A program made the position numbers and the translations under genes. The notes below the pieces were generated by a model. It saw only the letters and a list, made by a program, of their open reading frames with translations. It was not told where the DNA came from and did not search any database. From Acidobacteriota bacterium (GTDB taxonomy: Bacteria > Acidobacteriota > Terriglobia > Terriglobales > Acidobacteriaceae), in assembly GCA_016196065.1 (NCBI GenBank), contig JACPYL010000010.1, forward strand, positions 1,922,001-1,986,000: a stretch of 64,000 nt of DNA. The letters run 5' to 3'. Shown here in pieces: positions 54,998 to 64,000 of this stretch (positions are counted from its first letter, which is position 1; each line of letters begins with the position of its first letter).

Positions 54998-56246
54998 CGC
55001 CCTATCACTGACGAGCGTCCGCCTTTTTCTGTTGGCGGGGTTCATGGTGCTCTGCGCCACCCTTAGCCACGGACAGGCCAAAAACTCTTGCTTGGACTGC
55101 CACTCCACCTTGCCCGACTTTCTAGGGGTCAGCCAGGACAAGTTCAGCCAAGACATTCACTCGCAGAAAGGTCTATCTTGTGCCAGTTGTCACGGTGGCG
55201 ACCCGACCAGCGATGACCCCGAGAAGGCCATGAGCCGCAAGGCTGGGTGGAAGGGCAATATTGATCGCAGCCAAGTCCCGCAGCTATGCGGAAGCTGCCA
55301 CTCCGATCCGGCCTACATACGGCAGTTCAATCCCAGCCTCCGCACCGACCAGCTAAGCCAATACAAGACAAGCGTACACGGCATACGCCTGGCTGCAGGT
55401 GACACCAAAGTCGCCGTCTGCACCGACTGCCACAGCGTCCATGATTTGCGAACTCCCAGCGACCCACGTTCGACTGTGAACCCCGTCAACGTAGCCAACA
55501 CTTGTGCTCGCTGTCACGCGGACGCCGTTCACATGAGCGGTTACAAGATTCCGACGAGCCAGTTTGCGCAATACAGCAAGAGTGTCCACCACGACGCGCT
55601 GGCCATTCGCGGCGACCTTAGCGCCCCGACCTGCACCACCTGCCACGGCAATCACGGCGCAGCGCCGCCGGGAGTTGCCTCTGTGGCTAACGTTTGCTCG
55701 ACCTGCCACGTCTTCCAGGCGCAGCTGTTTGAATCGAGTCCTCATAAAGAGGCCTTCGCGTCTGCCGGTCTGCCGGGTTGTGTAACCTGCCACAGCAATC
55801 ACGACATCGTGCACCCGACAGACGAATTTATCGGAATAGGCGACAAGGCGATCTGCACGCAGTGTCACACCGACGGCGACGCGGGTTTCGTTGCCGCGGC
55901 AAGAATGAAGCAACAACTAGTCAAGCTTGCAGGATCTATCGACGCGGCGGACCAGATTCTGGGTCGTGCCGAACGCTCAGGCATGGAAGTAAGCCAGCCG
56001 AAGCTCGAGTTGACGCAAGCCAAGGATTCACTGATCAAGGCGCGCGTCACCATCCACAGTTTGAATGAGGCCAAGGTCGAAACCAACGTCAAGCCGGGCC
56101 TGGAGACCGCCGCTAAGGAATATGACGCGGGAAAGAAAGCTCTGGCGGAACGCAATCATCGCCGTGTTGGATTAGGACTGTCGCTGATCGCTATCGCTCT
56201 GGTTTTGATTGGACTCCGGCTGTACATCAAGCGGATTGAGAGTTAG
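54978..56246 (+). CDS. Nine-heme cytochrome c, membrane-anchored
   Basis: A 422-residue protein with a signal/anchor helix at 10-30 and another at the C-terminus ([20 protein letters not shown]). Nine CxxCH sites are present: CLDCH, CASCH, CGSCH, CTDCH, CARCH, CTTCH, CSTCH, CVTCH and CTQCH. A helical stretch joins the last heme to the anchor. It probably replaces cytochrome c1 as acceptor from the Rieske protein and passes electrons into the periplasm. ATG 54978 lies inside the cytochrome b end. Confidence 0.9.
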
Positions 56247-56295
56247 GTCTCAAGAACCAATTTCGGAAATGATGCCCACATTGAGGAGCAAAGCT

Positions 56296-57267
56296 ATGAA
56301 ATTCCTAAAGGGCTTTCGGCGGCTTTCATCGCCACTAGCAATCACGGCACTCATGATCTCGGGACTCGCCGCCTATCCACAGGTACCGGGGAAAGATCAG
56401 GCTGCCAAAGCTGCGCCGGAACCGGCTTCCTCTCCATACGTTGGGGCCGACACCTGCAAAACCTGCCACGAAGATCTTTTCAATGGTCTGCAGAAGACTA
56501 GGCACTGGAACAACCTGCTGAAAACCAAAGATGGTGCCGAGGCACACAGCTGTGAAACCTGCCACGGGCCCGGAGCGGAGCACGTCAACGGCGGCGGCGA
56601 CAAGACCAAGATTTTCGTCTTCAAAGATCAGGCGCCCGATGTCATCAGTAAACGCTGCCTGTCGTGCCACTCGTTGAAGCAGGAACACGCCAATTTCCTG
56701 CGCTCGGCTCATGCTGACGCCGGCGTGAGCTGCATCTCGTGCCACTCTCCCCACTTTGCGAAAGAGCAGCGCCGCCTGCTGGTCGAGAAGCAACCACAGC
56801 TCTGCTACAACTGCCACACGGATCAGAAGGCCGATTTCAGCAAACCCTTCCGTCACCGGGTTAACGAGGGCCTGCTGAAGTGCACCGATTGCCACAACGT
56901 GCACGGCAGCCCCATGCCGCGCTCCTTGCGCGTTGCGGAGGAACAGGACGCCGTCTGCTTCAAATGCCATCGGAATCTTCAAGGGCCGTGGGTCTTCGAA
57001 CATCCGCCCATGAAGACCCAGGGTTGCACTTCCTGCCACCTGCCGCATGGCTCGGTTAACTCACGTTTGCTGACGGTGAGTTCGGTGAACATTCTCTGCC
57101 TGCAGTGCCATACCCCAACTGCCACTCCGAATACGCGCGCCAAAGATTCGATCGCGCCCGGAACACCGCCCGGGCCTGTGCATGACCAAAACGCAAAATT
57201 TCAAGCATGCACGATTTGCCACGTATTCCTACATGGTTCGAACGCTGATGAGACTTTCATGAAGTAA
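56296..57267 (+). CDS. Decaheme cytochrome c, MtrA/DmsE-like
   Basis: A 323-residue exported protein: a signal peptide, then ten CxxCH sites: CKTCH, CETCH, CLSCH, CISCH, CYNCH, CTDCH, CFKCH, CTSCH, CLQCH and CTICH. Length, heme count and the first YVGADTCKTCHEDLF segment match the DmsE/MtrA family. Such proteins insert into an MtrB barrel and carry electrons across the outer membrane. GAGGAG supports ATG 56296. The barrel gene follows at once. Confidence 0.92.
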   Translation: MKFLKGFRRLSSPLAITALMISGLAAYPQVPGKDQAAKAAPEPASSPYVGADTCKTCHEDLFNGLQKTRHWNNLLKTKDGAEAHSCETCHGPGAEHVNGGGDKTKIFVFKDQAPDVISKRCLSCHSLKQEHANFLRSAHADAGVSCISCHSPHFAKEQRRLLVEKQPQLCYNCHTDQKADFSKPFRHRVNEGLLKCTDCHNVHGSPMPRSLRVAEEQDAVCFKCHRNLQGPWVFEHPPMKTQGCTSCHLPHGSVNSRLLTVSSVNILCLQCHTPTATPNTRAKDSIAPGTPPGPVHDQNAKFQACTICHVFLHGSNADETFMK

Positions 57268-57306
57268 AAGGCGCGGATTCAGAAATCGAAGTTCAGGGAG
57301 TGCGAT

Positions 57307-59565
57307 ATGAAATTCTATCGATTCTTCATGTTGCTGTTGGTCGTGGTGCAAGGGATGCCGGTGATCACATCGGCCCAGGCTGCCGGTCAGACCGGTGCCG
57401 GAAACCCGAGTTCTCCGCCGCCGGAAGAGAAAAAACTCGGAGACTTCGTCGTGCAGCAGAGTTTCGAGTTTGGCTATCGCGCTGTGGATGTCAGCAGCCA
57501 GAAGTTGAGTCCTGCCGACCCGACCAGTTATGCCATGTACGACACGTTGGTGAACCAGCACACGGGACCTCGTCTTCTTGAGCAGACCCTCTCCCTCCGG
57601 TCGCCGGATCACAATGGGTTGCTCTTTGACGATCTGTTCGTGAGCAGCTTCGGATTTGGAGGCGATCCTAACAACGTCGCACGCGCCCAGATTTCCAAGT
57701 ACAAGTGGTACGACTTCAACGCACTCTTCCGTCGCGACTGGAACTACTTCGATTACAACCTGCTGGCCAATCCGCTGAATCCGTCCACTTCGACGCCGAC
57801 CATTTTGATCAACAATTCGCCGCATCGTTGGAACAGCGTTCGGCGTATGACGGACCTTGGCTTAACACTGCTGCCACAGTCCCGTATCAGTTTCCGCATG
57901 GGATACAACCGAAATGTTTCCGAAGGACCGTCATCCACAACGATCCCGGAAGCTTCTGACGCCGAACCGATCGAGACCAGACTTGCACAACGTAACAGCA
58001 TGCTGAGTGATGTCTATCAATTTGGGGTGGATTTCAAGTTCTTGCCCCGTACAAACATTAGCTACGATCAGACCATTAGTCATACCCACAACGACGGTTC
58101 CTGGCGAGACGACTCATTCCCGTATGTGCTATCGAACGGTACTCCAGCGGACTTGGGCATTTCCTGGGATACTCAGGCGGGCTCGCCTTGCACCACTCCA
58201 TTCAATCCGGCTCCGCCCACTGCAAACGAGTTCTGCAGTCTGTACCTGGCGTACTCGCGAACCGACCACATGCGCTCTCATACGCCGACCGAGCAGCTGA
58301 GCTTCCAATCGAACTACTTCCGCAGATTGAACCTCAGCGGCCGAGCAAGCTACAGCAACCTGGATATGTCCGGCCCATTCAACGATTTCTTTAACGGCTT
58401 TTACGCTGATTCTGGCATCCGCCAGTTCACTACGACGGGGCCCATGAAGGGCAACCGAATTTCCGTCAGTGCCGATTTCGGTGGTACCTTCCAAATCACC
58501 AGCAGACTCAGGATCAGCGATCGTTTTCGTTTTTACAACTTCCGCATCCCAACACAGTGGGACGTAACGACCTCGACTTGGTTAGGCGACTCTGCACTGA
58601 CTCCCGTGGGTCCCACGCCAGACGACGTGGACAATACCATCTTTGCCAGGTTTCTTGGCGAAAATACCAAATCGAATGAGATTGACGTAGAGTACGACTT
58701 CTCAAAGCATGTCGGTGGCACCTTGGGTTACCGCTTTCGCCAGATGACCTACCACCACAAGGACGACACCAATGACATATCCACCGGCGAAGTCTCAAGT
58801 GGCGAGGACTTTGTCGACGTGAACTTTCACACCGCCCTGGCCAGCGTATGGTTCCGGCCTAACGACAAGCTGCGAGCCAACTTTGATGCTGAACTGACCA
58901 CGGCCAACAACTTTTTGACTCGCATTAGTCCGCGCCGGTTGCAGCAGTACCGGGCACGCATCAGGTATCAGCCCGTCCGCTGGGTCACCCTGGCTGCTAC
59001 GGGAAGCATCTACGAAGCACGAAACGGAATCCAGGAGATTAGCTACAACGCTCATACCCGGAACTTCGGTTTCACCGCGACTGCCAATCGCAACCAGCGG
59101 TTCGGGGTGGAGCTTGCATACAACTACAACAACGTAGGTTCGAATGCTTTTATCTGCTTCCAGGACACGGCTTCTCTAATTCCAGGAAACCCCGGACCCT
59201 GCGCGGCTGATCCCGAGGGCGGAGCACCATTCGAGCTGTACCAGGTCTACAGCAATAAAAATCATTTCGGCACAGCAACTCTGTTGTTGAAGCCGGTCAA
59301 ACGGCTCACGACGAACGTTGGCTATAGCATCGTCACCTCTGACGGCGACTTTACGATCATCAATCCGCTGCAGCCGTACGGCAGCCTAAGAAATAACTTC
59401 CACCGGCCGTTCGCCGATTTCGAATTCGAGGTCGCCAAAGGCTGGACGGCTGTCGCGAAGTGGAACTACTACGACTACGGAGAGAAGAATCCGTTTTTTG
59501 GTCCCACGTATCCACGGGACTTCCACGCCAATGTGACCACGTTGTCTTTGCGCTATTCGTTCTGA
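57307..59565 (+). CDS. MtrB/PioB-family decaheme-associated outer-membrane barrel
   Basis: A 752-residue exported protein: a signal peptide (near TSAQA), then a long barrel of alternating strands ending in LSLRYSF with a terminal Phe. The size and position after an MtrA-like gene fit MtrB/PioB, which sheathes the decaheme wire in the outer membrane. The N-terminal CxxC of Shewanella MtrB is not present; a few Cys occur in loops (SPCTTPF). GGGAG precedes ATG 57307. No MtrC-type surface cytochrome follows. Confidence 0.87.
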   Translation: MKFYRFFMLLLVVVQGMPVITSAQAAGQTGAGNPSSPPPEEKKLGDFVVQQSFEFGYRAVDVSSQKLSPADPTSYAMYDTLVNQHTGPRLLEQTLSLRSPDHNGLLFDDLFVSSFGFGGDPNNVARAQISKYKWYDFNALFRRDWNYFDYNLLANPLNPSTSTPTILINNSPHRWNSVRRMTDLGLTLLPQSRISFRMGYNRNVSEGPSSTTIPEASDAEPIETRLAQRNSMLSDVYQFGVDFKFLPRTNISYDQTISHTHNDGSWRDDSFPYVLSNGTPADLGISWDTQAGSPCTTPFNPAPPTANEFCSLYLAYSRTDHMRSHTPTEQLSFQSNYFRRLNLSGRASYSNLDMSGPFNDFFNGFYADSGIRQFTTTGPMKGNRISVSADFGGTFQITSRLRISDRFRFYNFRIPTQWDVTTSTWLGDSALTPVGPTPDDVDNTIFARFLGENTKSNEIDVEYDFSKHVGGTLGYRFRQMTYHHKDDTNDISTGEVSSGEDFVDVNFHTALASVWFRPNDKLRANFDAELTTANNFLTRISPRRLQQYRARIRYQPVRWVTLAATGSIYEARNGIQEISYNAHTRNFGFTATANRNQRFGVELAYNYNNVGSNAFICFQDTASLIPGNPGPCAADPEGGAPFELYQVYSNKNHFGTATLLLKPVKRLTTNVGYSIVTSDGDFTIINPLQPYGSLRNNFHRPFADFEFEVAKGWTAVAKWNYYDYGEKNPFFGPTYPRDFHANVTTLSLRYSF

Positions 59566-59620
59566 TGAAGTAGTGGGAAACAAGTGAAAACTCTGATGTG
59601 AACTCAAGGAGGATGATTCG

Positions 59621-59962
59621 ATGACGCGGAATTTGATTCGAGTGTTAGCGCATGGCGTAGTTCTCGACGGGCTGGTTGCGATCTGCGTAATTTCTTCTCC
59701 GGCCCAGACTGCCGGGGAAACCTTGTTCAAAACAAAGTGTGCAGCCTGCCACGGACCGGATGGGAAGGGTGAAGTGCCGATGGGAAAGAAACTTGGTGCC
59801 CGCAACCTGAGCTCGACCGAGGTGCAGGGTCAATCGGACGCACAACTCGTCGATGTCATGACGAAGGGTAAGAACAAGATGCCCGCCTATGCCGGCAAGC
59901 TGACCAAAGAACAGATGGCCGACCTGGTTGCCTACATTCGGGAGCTGGGCAAGAAGCACTGA
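59621..59962 (+). CDS. Monoheme cytochrome c (second copy)
   Basis: A 113-residue exported protein with one heme site CAACH and Met in KMPAY. It is close to the cytochrome at 53055-53405 over the whole mature part (GPDGKGEVPMGKKL, YIRELGKKH). AAGGAGG precedes ATG 59621. The two cytochromes bracket the operon, which suggests duplication and two electron-transfer steps. Confidence 0.9.
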   Translation: MTRNLIRVLAHGVVLDGLVAICVISSPAQTAGETLFKTKCAACHGPDGKGEVPMGKKLGARNLSSTEVQGQSDAQLVDVMTKGKNKMPAYAGKLTKEQMADLVAYIRELGKKH

Positions 59963-60132
59963 TGTGCTCGTCAACGTTCCCTTCCCTTCCCTGCGTGAGA
60001 TTGAAGTGGTTGTCCGACGTTAGCGGGGTGGACAAACGACAGCGGCTTCAAGCCCCCGGCGCTCATGATGTAGGGAATCTTCGAAGTCGAGAGTCTTTCC
60101 GCGACGCGGGGAGCAGAAGCAGACGAGCGTTT

Positions 60133-60612
60133 ATGGTTCCGACCTGGGGTGTCATTGATCAGATTGTCGTGGTACTGATGGCAGATGGTGGAACTCGTCT
60201 GGAAAAGGCTAAAGCTGTGGCTGAGCTCATTCGATCGGCAGGGGCCTATCGGTGGGTTGGACTATACGATGTCGGCGACGAGCAGATCACCGCCATTGCC
60301 TGGACCGGCGCAGTAGCTCCGGCGTTTGCGACGTTTCCGCTTTCGCAGGGCCTCTCGGGCGATGCCGTCCGCACGCGCGCTCCTGTGATCGTTGAAGACG
60401 TTTCAATAGACCCCAGATATGTGATCACATTCCCGTCCACGAAATCGGAAATCATTGTGCCCGTACTGGTCGGGGACGCCGTGCCGGGTACGATCGATGT
60501 GGAAAGCGAACGCGTCGATGCGTTTTCGAGCCAGGATGTTCGTTTTTTACAGGATTGCGCCCGAGCTGCCCGCCAGCTTTGGTCATTGCACGAAACTGAC
60601 GGTTCACATTGA
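60133..60612 (+). CDS. GAF-domain protein
   Basis: A 159-residue protein formed by one GAF domain: AYRWVGLYDVGDEQITAIAW, FPLSQGLSGDAVRTRAPVIV and STKSEIIVPVLVGDAVPGTI. It resembles free methionine-(R)-sulfoxide reductases, but the Cys expected before SEIIVP is not there (YVITFPSTKSE), so catalysis is unlikely and ligand sensing is more likely. The start ATG 60133 has only a weak ribosome site. It is 13 bases before the next gene. Confidence 0.7.
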   Translation: MVPTWGVIDQIVVVLMADGGTRLEKAKAVAELIRSAGAYRWVGLYDVGDEQITAIAWTGAVAPAFATFPLSQGLSGDAVRTRAPVIVEDVSIDPRYVITFPSTKSEIIVPVLVGDAVPGTIDVESERVDAFSSQDVRFLQDCARAARQLWSLHETDGSH

Positions 60613-60625
60613 TTGAGGGCGCCTA

Positions 60626-61918
60626 ATGTCGGTCCCAACTTCGGCCGTTGCCGCTGACACTGGTATTCGAGCTCTGATCTTGCACTGGCGCGGAAACCCC
60701 GACGCTACGTACCAAAGCTGGTTTCTATGGCCAGAACGCTTGAAGAATTTCAGGTCGATTCGTCGCGGTATGCAGCAGGTGATTGCCGAGATCGAGGAGA
60801 ACACATTTGGTACGGCGTACCGCGGCTCGTCGCTTGAAACCGTTGTTAAGTCGATCGCCGAGCAGCGACAAATCTTCAAGGGTGCGGACCATCCCTTTCT
60901 GTGGAAGCCGAAGCTTCGCATTCCAGACATCTACGAATCCCGGGAGAACCAGGTTGCCTTCGGGCATTTCCTAAATACGTGCATGTGCTGTAACACCGAG
61001 GCGCAGTTGCTCGCGGCTATTCAGCGGCTCGACCAGAAGAAAATAAAGGGACTCGGTCCGGCTGCCGCCAACCTGCTGTACTTTCTGCACCCAACCGTGA
61101 TTCCGCCGTTTAACACAGCGATTGTGAAAGGCTATAACTCGTTGACCGGTGCGAATGTGAAGCTGGGCGATTGGAGCGAGTACCTAGCCATGCGTTCAGG
61201 AATCCTCCGGTTGGTCGATCAGAACCGGGCGCTGCTGTCGAACGATCTCGGGGCGATAGGCGGACTTCTATTCGATATTGGCAGCGGGAGATACGCTGCA
61301 CCACCGTTAGACGGCAATGCCGAAACACGTGCCGCTTGGGAGGCCGATCTCGCGCGAGTCCGGGAGGCGAGTGCGAAAGAGAAAAAAGCAACAGAAGAGG
61401 CGCAAGACAGTGACCGGACTCACACCGAGATTCAGGGATGGCTGCGCAATCTCGGCCTATCGCTCGGTTTTGACGTTTGGGTCGCAGCCAACGATAGATC
61501 ACGGCCATTCGCCGATGGCAAGCTCGCCGACGGTTGCATGGCACAGCTACCGTCGTCGGTGGCTGGTGGCGGAGATGCGGTTGCGTTAATCGATATCGTA
61601 TGGTTCACAAAAGAAGGCGCTCCGGCGGCGGCTTTTGAAGTCGAGCACACAACGTCCATTTACTCGGGCATCGTTCGCCTGCTCGACCTCGCCCAGGGGG
61701 CTGCGCTAAGTGACACCCTTCCACTGTTCCTTGTCGCGCCGGACAAACGGCAGGAAGAAGTCCGAGAACAATTGCTGCGGCCAGCTTTTCACGCGGCGAC
61801 ACAGCAACTGCGATTGCGCTACCTACCGTATGGAGAATTGGAGACGCACCGTGAAGCAATGGCGCGATTCGGGCAAGGGATGAAGGCTGTGGAGGCCATA
61901 GCGAAACAACTCGTGTGA
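60626..61918 (+). CDS. Probable DNA-acting fusion: helix-hairpin-helix-like N-terminus plus PD-(D/E)xK-like C-terminus
   Basis: A 430-residue soluble protein without close match in memory. Residues ~140-175 (KKIKGLGPAAANLLYFLHP, PPFNTAIVKGYN) look like the helix-hairpin-helix of DNA glycosylases. After a charged linker (~245-270), residues ~325-345 read IDIVWFTKEGAPAAAFEVEH, a D...ExE pattern like PD-(D/E)xK restriction-type nucleases. GAGGG supports ATG 60626. A repair or defence nuclease is inferred; no methylase is nearby. Confidence 0.5.
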   Translation: MSVPTSAVAADTGIRALILHWRGNPDATYQSWFLWPERLKNFRSIRRGMQQVIAEIEENTFGTAYRGSSLETVVKSIAEQRQIFKGADHPFLWKPKLRIPDIYESRENQVAFGHFLNTCMCCNTEAQLLAAIQRLDQKKIKGLGPAAANLLYFLHPTVIPPFNTAIVKGYNSLTGANVKLGDWSEYLAMRSGILRLVDQNRALLSNDLGAIGGLLFDIGSGRYAAPPLDGNAETRAAWEADLARVREASAKEKKATEEAQDSDRTHTEIQGWLRNLGLSLGFDVWVAANDRSRPFADGKLADGCMAQLPSSVAGGGDAVALIDIVWFTKEGAPAAAFEVEHTTSIYSGIVRLLDLAQGAALSDTLPLFLVAPDKRQEEVREQLLRPAFHAATQQLRLRYLPYGELETHREAMARFGQGMKAVEAIAKQLV

Positions 61919-62052
61919 TGCACAGGATCAGGTGCGGCTTGATCTCACAACTGCGCTTCTCGATCCGTGGCAAGGCACTGGTTCAAGGAGTCACACGAAC
62001 AACCACAGGCGATCGCAGCTGAAGAGGTTCGAACCACGATGCAGGAGCAGAT

Positions 62053-62715
62053 ATGAGTCACCACTCTCGTCACGAAAGAGTCGAGGAAGTGCCAGCGGGA
62101 TACTGGAGTTCAACGCAGGCCTATGTCCTGGCGGTCATTACCCTGCTCCTCGGTGTCGCCGTTGGCTACCTGCTCCGCGGGTCGGCCACGACAGCGACCC
62201 TAGGCCAAACGCCAAGTGCACCCTTCACTGTACCCACCTTCGGCGGGACGGGCGTCGGCGAGCAACAGCCAAAATCAGCGGAATTCGCAGCGCGCACAGT
62301 CGAGCCGCTCCTGCAGCAGCTCGAAACTCGGCCGGACGACGCCGACCTGCTCATCAATATTGCAAACAGCTACTACGATGGCCGGGACTACGCAAAGGCC
62401 ATCGAGTATTACCAGAAGGGACTGAAAATCAGGCCGGAAGAAGTCAACGTGCGCACTGACATGGCGACCGCGATGTGGTACTCGGGCGACGCCGACGGAG
62501 CGATCAAGCAATATGAGCTGTCGCTTAAGTTCCAGCCGACGCACGCGCAAACTCTGTTCAACATGGGTATTGTCAAATGGCAAGGTAAGAAGGACGGCAA
62601 AGGGGCTATCCAGATCTGGGAAAGGCTGCTGGCCTCAAACCCCAGCTATCCTGACCGTCCCAAGGTGCAGCAGTTGCTGGATCAGGTCAAGCGAGAGATT
62701 GGCAGCGGTTCCTAA
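62053..62715 (+). CDS. Membrane-anchored TPR protein (NrfG/CcmH-like)
   Basis: A 220-residue protein: an N-terminal cytoplasmic piece, a helix at about 26-46 (AYVLAVITLLLGVAVGYLL), and about three TPR units (DLLINIANSYYDGRDYAKAI, VRTDMATAMWYSGDADGAI, TLFNMGIVKWQGKKDGKGAI). This layout is that of cytochrome c maturation helpers such as CcmI/NrfG. Given the many c-type hemes upstream, a heme-ligation role is plausible. AGGAG supports ATG 62053. Confidence 0.75.
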   Translation: MSHHSRHERVEEVPAGYWSSTQAYVLAVITLLLGVAVGYLLRGSATTATLGQTPSAPFTVPTFGGTGVGEQQPKSAEFAARTVEPLLQQLETRPDDADLLINIANSYYDGRDYAKAIEYYQKGLKIRPEEVNVRTDMATAMWYSGDADGAIKQYELSLKFQPTHAQTLFNMGIVKWQGKKDGKGAIQIWERLLASNPSYPDRPKVQQLLDQVKREIGSGS

Positions 62716-62965
62716 TCCGCTCGGCGACGGAAATCCGACTGGCGGCCCCAAAACCACCAGGTTCCTGTTCTGCCCAACCTAGACGCAGTGCCCTAAATCC
62801 GGCAACCCCCGGAGAAATTGAGGCAATCGGTTCCGGCATCCGTCTCAGCCAGAGGCTCACACCAAGCTGTTTCAAGGGCTTAGCCGCACGAGGTTCCTGG
62901 TTCGATGGTACGACAGTTGCCCTTGAAGGGTAGGCCTGACGGTCAGATCAGGTCATGAGGGCCTT

Positions 62966-63277
62966 ATGAAAAAAGAGAAAGAACGCGATCATCTCAAATC
63001 GGTCGAAATCACGTGTCTTGCCCCGGAAGCGCAAGAAGTATTGGTTGGTGGGACATTCAACGGTTGGGATCCCAGCCAGACTCCAATGAGAGAGAGTGCC
63101 GACGGAATCTGGCGAGTGATGCTGCAAGTTCCGACTGGATCCTACGAATACAAATTCGTGGTGGACGGCAAATGGGTATGCGAGCCGGGTGTAGACGAAT
63201 TCGATCCCAAGCTCGTCGGTTCGCCCGACTGTGTCCCTAACGTTTTCGGATCCATGAATCGCAAACTGCAGGTCTGA
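62966..63277 (+). CDS. Stand-alone glycogen-binding module (CBM48/AMPK-beta type)
   Basis: A 103-residue protein with one early-set fold: VLVGGTFNGWDPSQTPM, WRVMLQVPTGSYEYKFVVDG and VPNVFGSMN. These are the glycogen-binding Trp and Lys positions of CBM48. GAGGG precedes ATG 62966. It may target an enzyme to glycogen; the GlgP/GlgX pair is 16 kb upstream. Confidence 0.82.
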   Translation: MKKEKERDHLKSVEITCLAPEAQEVLVGGTFNGWDPSQTPMRESADGIWRVMLQVPTGSYEYKFVVDGKWVCEPGVDEFDPKLVGSPDCVPNVFGSMNRKLQV

Positions 63278-63540
63278 ACATTTTCGATCCGGGAAATGCG
63301 CCTGTCCCGCGCATGCAGCGCCATGGTGGGTTCGCAAAATGTCCAACTTTCGGAAAGGCCGGCCCTAGTTGCAGAACACGTGCAAGAGTCCTCCTCATCA
63401 GTAGGCGGCGTACCCGAAAGCGCCTGGCGGCTGCAGACCTGTGTGGCAGGTAACAAGGTTTTTCGCCCTGCAACATCTCCAGCCGTCGGATGGTCAGAAC
63501 TCATGATGTTGCATATCGACCTAAAAAGGAGAAAACATAG
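63278..63540. other. Gap upstream of the last gene
   Basis: About 260 bases with no supported gene. AAGGAG just before 63541 is the ribosome site of the following gene. No hairpin with T-run was seen. Confidence 0.4.
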
Positions 63541-63870
63541 ATGCGTAATACCTTCGTGATCAAGTCTGCGGTTGCCGCACTGTTCATTCTTGGATCCTAT
63601 TCTTTCGCCGCCGATAAACCCCTTACCGGGACCGTCACCGATGACATGTGTGCTCGCAAACACACGATGATGCCGGGCAAACCTGATTCAGATTGCGTGC
63701 GCGCCTGTGTCAAAGCAGGACGCGAACATGCGCTGCTGGTTGGCGACAAGCTCTATAAGCTTGAAGGCCAGAACGCCGAGGTGGACAGGCTGGCCGCAAG
63801 GAGAGCCAGAGTCACCGGAAATCTCACCGGCGATGTGGTTCACGTTGTCACCATCGAAGCGGCAAAGTGA
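63541..63870 (+). CDS. Small exported protein with conserved cysteines
   Basis: A 109-residue protein: a signal peptide ends near YSFAAD, then LTGTVTDDMCARKHTMMPGK, DCVRACVKAGREHALLVGDK and RARVTGNLTGDVVHVVTIE. The OB-like TGTVTD...VTG frame recalls secreted Acidobacteria proteins and the 12458-12823 gene. Three Cys and HTMM could bind metal. AAGGAG is upstream of ATG 63541. Confidence 0.65.
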   Translation: MRNTFVIKSAVAALFILGSYSFAADKPLTGTVTDDMCARKHTMMPGKPDSDCVRACVKAGREHALLVGDKLYKLEGQNAEVDRLAARRARVTGNLTGDVVHVVTIEAAK

Positions 63871-64000
63871 AGTTCAGTCATGACGCAGACCCCCGAGCCA
63901 AGCCTGCACTGCATGGCCACTTGGTAGGTCGTGTTGCGCTCGAAGGCAGAGGTCCAGCTTTGAAAATGCGGGAGCTGCGGCATGTTTTTGGAAGGGAGCA

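Noticed and set aside
60418-60433. ATGTGATCACAT, resembling a CRP half-site pair
   Set aside because: The N6 spacer is missing and it lies inside the GAF coding sequence.
62028-62042. GGTTCGAACCA, resembling a tRNA T-loop
   Set aside because: No matching acceptor, anticodon or D-arm sequence lies at the right distance on either strand.

Overview
The window looks like an accessory region of an Acidobacteriota chromosome, probably Terriglobia-like. This is inferred from protein style: small exported proteins ending in 'CTFLI', a fragment of the VWFA-related family expanded in that phylum, a DUF6629-type protein, and a decaheme/MtrB pair beside a Rieske/cytochrome b. No rRNA, tRNA, CRISPR array, transposase or integrase was recognised, so the taxonomic call rests on impression, not on a marker gene.

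Layout. 1-2501 holds a multicopper oxidase that runs off the left edge and small exported metal-type proteins. 2530-2921 is a scar where two unrelated gene fragments abut. 2922-11119 is a minus-strand series: an MFS exporter, small membrane proteins, a GH130 enzyme, a HAD gene with a large in-frame deletion, an SPW-VKOR-SPW fusion, a nucleotide-sugar-type epimerase, a tiny YHS protein, an outer-membrane protein and a lycopene-cyclase-domain protein. 11499-18675 mixes G6PD, DUF302, Met-rich exported proteins, a zinc alcohol dehydrogenase and a YHS protein. 18727-37278 is a long minus-strand metal block: copper P-type ATPase, a ZnuA-like binding protein with an outer-membrane barrel, two DUF2318 proteins with a MacB-type ABC transporter, two proteins of an unnamed paralogous family, a lytic transglycosylase, and a CusCBA efflux system with a NosL-like protein inserted. 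37593-42319 holds an HtrA protease, small exported proteins and several broken genes.

42927-46900 is a coupled glycogen-breakdown pair, GlgP (with a YHS domain fused in front) and GlgX. A sigma-54 two-component pair (49779-52311) comes next. It is followed by the most striking unit: monoheme cytochrome c, Rieske protein, cytochrome b, nine-heme cytochrome, ten-heme MtrA-like cytochrome, MtrB-like barrel and a second monoheme cytochrome c (53055-59962). Read together, these genes could take electrons from quinol in the inner membrane across the periplasm and through the outer membrane. The window ends with a GAF protein, a probable DNA-cleaving fusion protein, a TPR protein, a glycogen-binding module and one more small exported protein.

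How it fits together. Copper and silver handling is covered at every layer: oxidation (MCO), cytoplasmic export (P-ATPase), trans-envelope efflux (CusCBA), periplasmic Met/His/Cys-rich proteins, and envelope proteolysis (HtrA). Two members of one small Cys-rich family each have a perfect TGTGA-N6-TCACA palindrome about 70-80 bases upstream, which suggests shared control by a CRP-family regulator. The many fragments and frameshifts mark the region as a recombining, partly decaying accessory segment.
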